A stretch of 64,000 bases of DNA from an uncultured Candidatus Melainabacteria bacterium (lineage in GTDB: Bacteria > Cyanobacteriota > Vampirovibrionia > Gastranaerophilales > Gastranaerophilaceae): NCBI GenBank assembly GCA_934757155.1, contig CAKVLI010000004.1:45703-109702 (forward strand), in the 5' to 3' direction. Of the stretch, positions 62,271-64,000 are shown piece after piece. How positions within the stretch are numbered: position 1 is the first letter of the stretch; each line of letters opens with the position of its first letter. The position numbers and the translations under genes are program-made. The notes beneath the pieces are model-generated. The model was not told where the DNA came from, did no database searches, and saw only the letters and a program-made list of their open reading frames with translations.

Positions 62271-63476
62271 TTACCCCCGCCCCTCGACAATGGATTTGTA
62301 AATCAATGATGAAGCTTTAACAATAAAATCCTTGCCTTGCGGTGAGTTATACGGACGTTCCGCTAAAATAACAACAATATATTTTTTTCCATTCTGTGCG
62401 TATACAATACCAGCATCACCAAGCATGCTTCCGATATCGCCTGTTTTGTGGATAAATAAAGCGCCTGAACCTAAACCTGCTTGTATCAAACGGTCATTTT
62501 TAACATGGCTCATATAATCTATAATATATTCTCTTGAATTAATATTCAAAAAACCAGGGTTATCAAGGTTGTAAAGAATTTTTGCTATATCAAGAGCGGT
62601 AGTTTTATTAGTACCTTTCAGGTCAGGTAACCAAGTCCTAACATAGGTTTTAGAAATACCCCAGTCACGAAGTCCGGCATTAATATCATCCATTCCGCCA
62701 AGTTTTGACATAATCATATTTGTAGAAGTGTTATCAGAATCCTGAATCATTATCTTCGCCAAATAATCCATTGTGTAATTCCTACCTGCTTGAGCGTACT
62801 GCAAATTACCCGAACCTGAAGAACGATATTGTTCAATCATCTTCATTTCATCATAAATAGTAAGCTGATTTGCCTCAATAGACTTAAACATCCTTACCAA
62901 AACAGGGAGTTTGATAATACTTGCAGCAGGATAAAGTTTGTCTGCATTAATATCAACAAACTTGCCTTGATCGTATTCCCAAGCATAAATGGAAGGTTTG
63001 ATACTCGGATATTGTGCCATTAAATTTTGCAAATTCTTCTTCAGCGATGCCATTTCGGTCGTGTGGTACATCGTGGTAACTTCGTTGTGAGCCTTTTCAA
63101 TAGTTGGAGTAAGCAAAAGTTGGTTGTTAAACATATCGTTATAAACATAGTTTGTAACAGGGTTTGCCAAAGTATACAAATTTACATCCGTTGAATAGCA
63201 AGGATTTTCCTTTGCCATAACGTTCTTATACCCTTTTTGCATAGGTATCTGAGTAGGGAAAAAGACTTGTTTTATCAAAGAATTGTAGGCTGTAGGGAAA
63301 ACAAGTACAACATAAGCCGCTAAAAATGCGAGAACGACCATCATACGAAAAAGTTGAATAATCGGATTAACTTTCTTAATCTTCGCCTTTTTTTTGACAA
63401 CATGAGGATGCACAACTCTTCTTTGCGGAACCGCGCGAACAACTCTTAACTCAGCCTGTTGTCTGTAAGCGTACAA
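62271..63476 (-). CDS. Class A beta-lactamase-like serine hydrolase, membrane-anchored
   Basis: A 401-residue protein of the penicillin-binding/class A beta-lactamase fold. Catalytic motifs: PAASIIKLPV (Ser186-x-x-Lys189), the SDN loop in MIQDSDNTSTN, and HKTGD (KTG). An N-terminal basic tail and one membrane helix (about residues 40-65, RMMVVLAFLAAYVVLVFP) replace a cleavable signal peptide, and an extra region of about 80 residues precedes the core. The usual omega-loop glutamate (ExxLN) is not obvious; TWLPDLKGTNKTT occupies that area, so beta-lactam hydrolysis is doubtful and a wall-linked hydrolase role is possible. Start TTG at 63476 chosen for GGAGG at 8-base spacing; the frame opens five codons earlier. 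Confidence 0.82.
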   Translation of the reverse strand: MYAYRQQAELRVVRAVPQRRVVHPHVVKKKAKIKKVNPIIQLFRMMVVLAFLAAYVVLVFPTAYNSLIKQVFFPTQIPMQKGYKNVMAKENPCYSTDVNLYTLANPVTNYVYNDMFNNQLLLTPTIEKAHNEVTTMYHTTEMASLKKNLQNLMAQYPSIKPSIYAWEYDQGKFVDINADKLYPAASIIKLPVLVRMFKSIEANQLTIYDEMKMIEQYRSSGSGNLQYAQAGRNYTMDYLAKIMIQDSDNTSTNMIMSKLGGMDDINAGLRDWGISKTYVRTWLPDLKGTNKTTALDIAKILYNLDNPGFLNINSREYIIDYMSHVKNDRLIQAGLGSGALFIHKTGDIGSMLGDAGIVYAQNGKKYIVVILAERPYNSPQGKDFIVKASSLIYKSIVEGRG

Positions 63477-63654
63477 TAGAAAGCCCTCCAAACCCCTACC
63501 TGCTTAATGTTAACACTTTATTAAGTTTTGTTAAATCCTTCATATAGTCGAATTCAAATCTGAAAGTTAAAAATAATAGAGTTTGTGCTTAATCCGAAAC
63601 GGCAATGATAACGACAACTTTACGATTACAATTAAGGTATAAAAGGAGAATAAT

Positions 63655-63975
63655 ATGAAAAAGATTTTATTAATAACCGCCATTCTAGCCTCATTACCGG
63701 TACTCGCATCCTGTCCGATAGAAACGGGAGCTGCTTGTTCGCTTGCGCAGTTTCAAGAGCCTATGCAACAGACTTTCAGTAAAGAGCCGAACATCAAAGA
63801 GTTTTCTCAAACCCCTGAAACTCGGCTTGTTCCGGCTCAAAACACAGCCGACAAGGATTTTCGAAACTTCGGTTCTCAATCAACGGACTACAGTTACAAC
63901 ACAAGCTGTCAATTCGGAGTATGCAGTAACACAGGAACTCCACAGCTCTTCCAGATGCGAAATGCTAACCAGTAA
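63655..63975 (+). CDS. Small exported protein of unknown function
   Basis: A 106-residue protein with a signal peptide (MKKILLITAILASLPVLA) followed by SCPIETGAACSLAQFQEPMQ. Four cysteines (CPIETGAAC near the new N-terminus, CQFGVC near the end) suggest two disulfides in the periplasm; the stretch LASC could alternatively be a lipobox (Cys20). The rest is polar and Gln/Asn-rich. Ribosome site AAAGGAG. Complete in the window; only 25 bases follow. Confidence 0.75.
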   Translation: MKKILLITAILASLPVLASCPIETGAACSLAQFQEPMQQTFSKEPNIKEFSQTPETRLVPAQNTADKDFRNFGSQSTDYSYNTSCQFGVCSNTGTPQLFQMRNANQ

Positions 63976-64000
63976 AAGAACGAGGGGCGCGGTGCAAAGC

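Overview
The window is AT-rich bacterial DNA that is almost entirely protein-coding, from a diderm (two-membrane) bacterium. Evidence for the envelope type is direct: LptC and LptA genes, a classical autotransporter, a filamentous-haemagglutinin-type exoprotein, an MlaA domain and a porin-like beta-barrel protein. Together with short-leader lineage-style proteins, dispersed intergenic repeats and the gene mix, my best guess is a gut member of the non-photosynthetic sister lineage of Cyanobacteria (Gastranaerophilales / Vampirovibrionia, 'Melainabacteria'). This assignment is inference from style and content; there is no rRNA or tRNA gene in the window to confirm it.

Layout. 1-6.7 kb: a DUF1848 gene cut by the left edge, a MarR regulator plus cupin gene sharing a palindromic operator, a small unknown protein flanked by direct hairpin repeats, a large autotransporter, and an O6-alkylguanine-DNA alkyltransferase. 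7.0-23.4 kb: a long one-strand surface-glycan operon with three family 2 glycosyltransferases, UDP-galactopyranose mutase, the CDP-sugar genes rfbF-rfbG-rfbH, an acetolactate-synthase-like ThDP enzyme, an aldolase fused to a glycosyltransferase, a split transketolase, an FkbM methyltransferase, a short-chain dehydrogenase and an MsbA/PglK-like ABC exporter. The set predicts a glycan containing galactofuranose and a CDP-derived 3,6-dideoxy, possibly branched-chain, sugar. 23.4-25.1 kb: a decayed edge with gene fragments around a family 9 glycosyltransferase. 25.2-30.6 kb: LysM protein, RadA, an amidohydrolase, a cysteine-protease-like protein and two paralogous lipoproteins. 31-38 kb: formate/nitrite channel, porin-like protein, FolP, a degenerate histidine kinase and a GAF-GGDEF-HD-GYP protein. 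38-50 kb: aspartate kinase, a coiled-coil lipoprotein-like protein with 56-residue repeats, a tagged sugar nucleotidyltransferase, a PAS histidine kinase, GNAT, a tagged HNH protein and a 1057-residue unknown protein. 50-59.6 kb (minus strand): cupin, an MlaA-hydrolase fusion, and the operon ATP-grasp-lptC-lptA-TPR-dprA-topA. 59.6-64 kb: a two-partner-secretion type exoprotein, a repeat-rich intergenic block, a class A beta-lactamase-like serine hydrolase and a small exported protein.

The most interesting pattern is a shared N-terminal tag. Four otherwise unrelated proteins begin M-polar-I-x-x-[I/V] and carry a Phe-Gly motif 13-46 residues in, ahead of completely different domains (unknown, coiled coil, nucleotidyltransferase, HNH nuclease). 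A fifth, cysteine-protease-like protein has a looser version. This looks like a sorting or attachment signal. Other notable points are the MlaA-alpha/beta-hydrolase fusion, the aldolase-glycosyltransferase fusion beside C-C-bond-forming ThDP enzymes, the MarR promoter with its operator between the -35 and -10 boxes and an apparently leaderless start, and a mosaic family of nested intergenic repeats.
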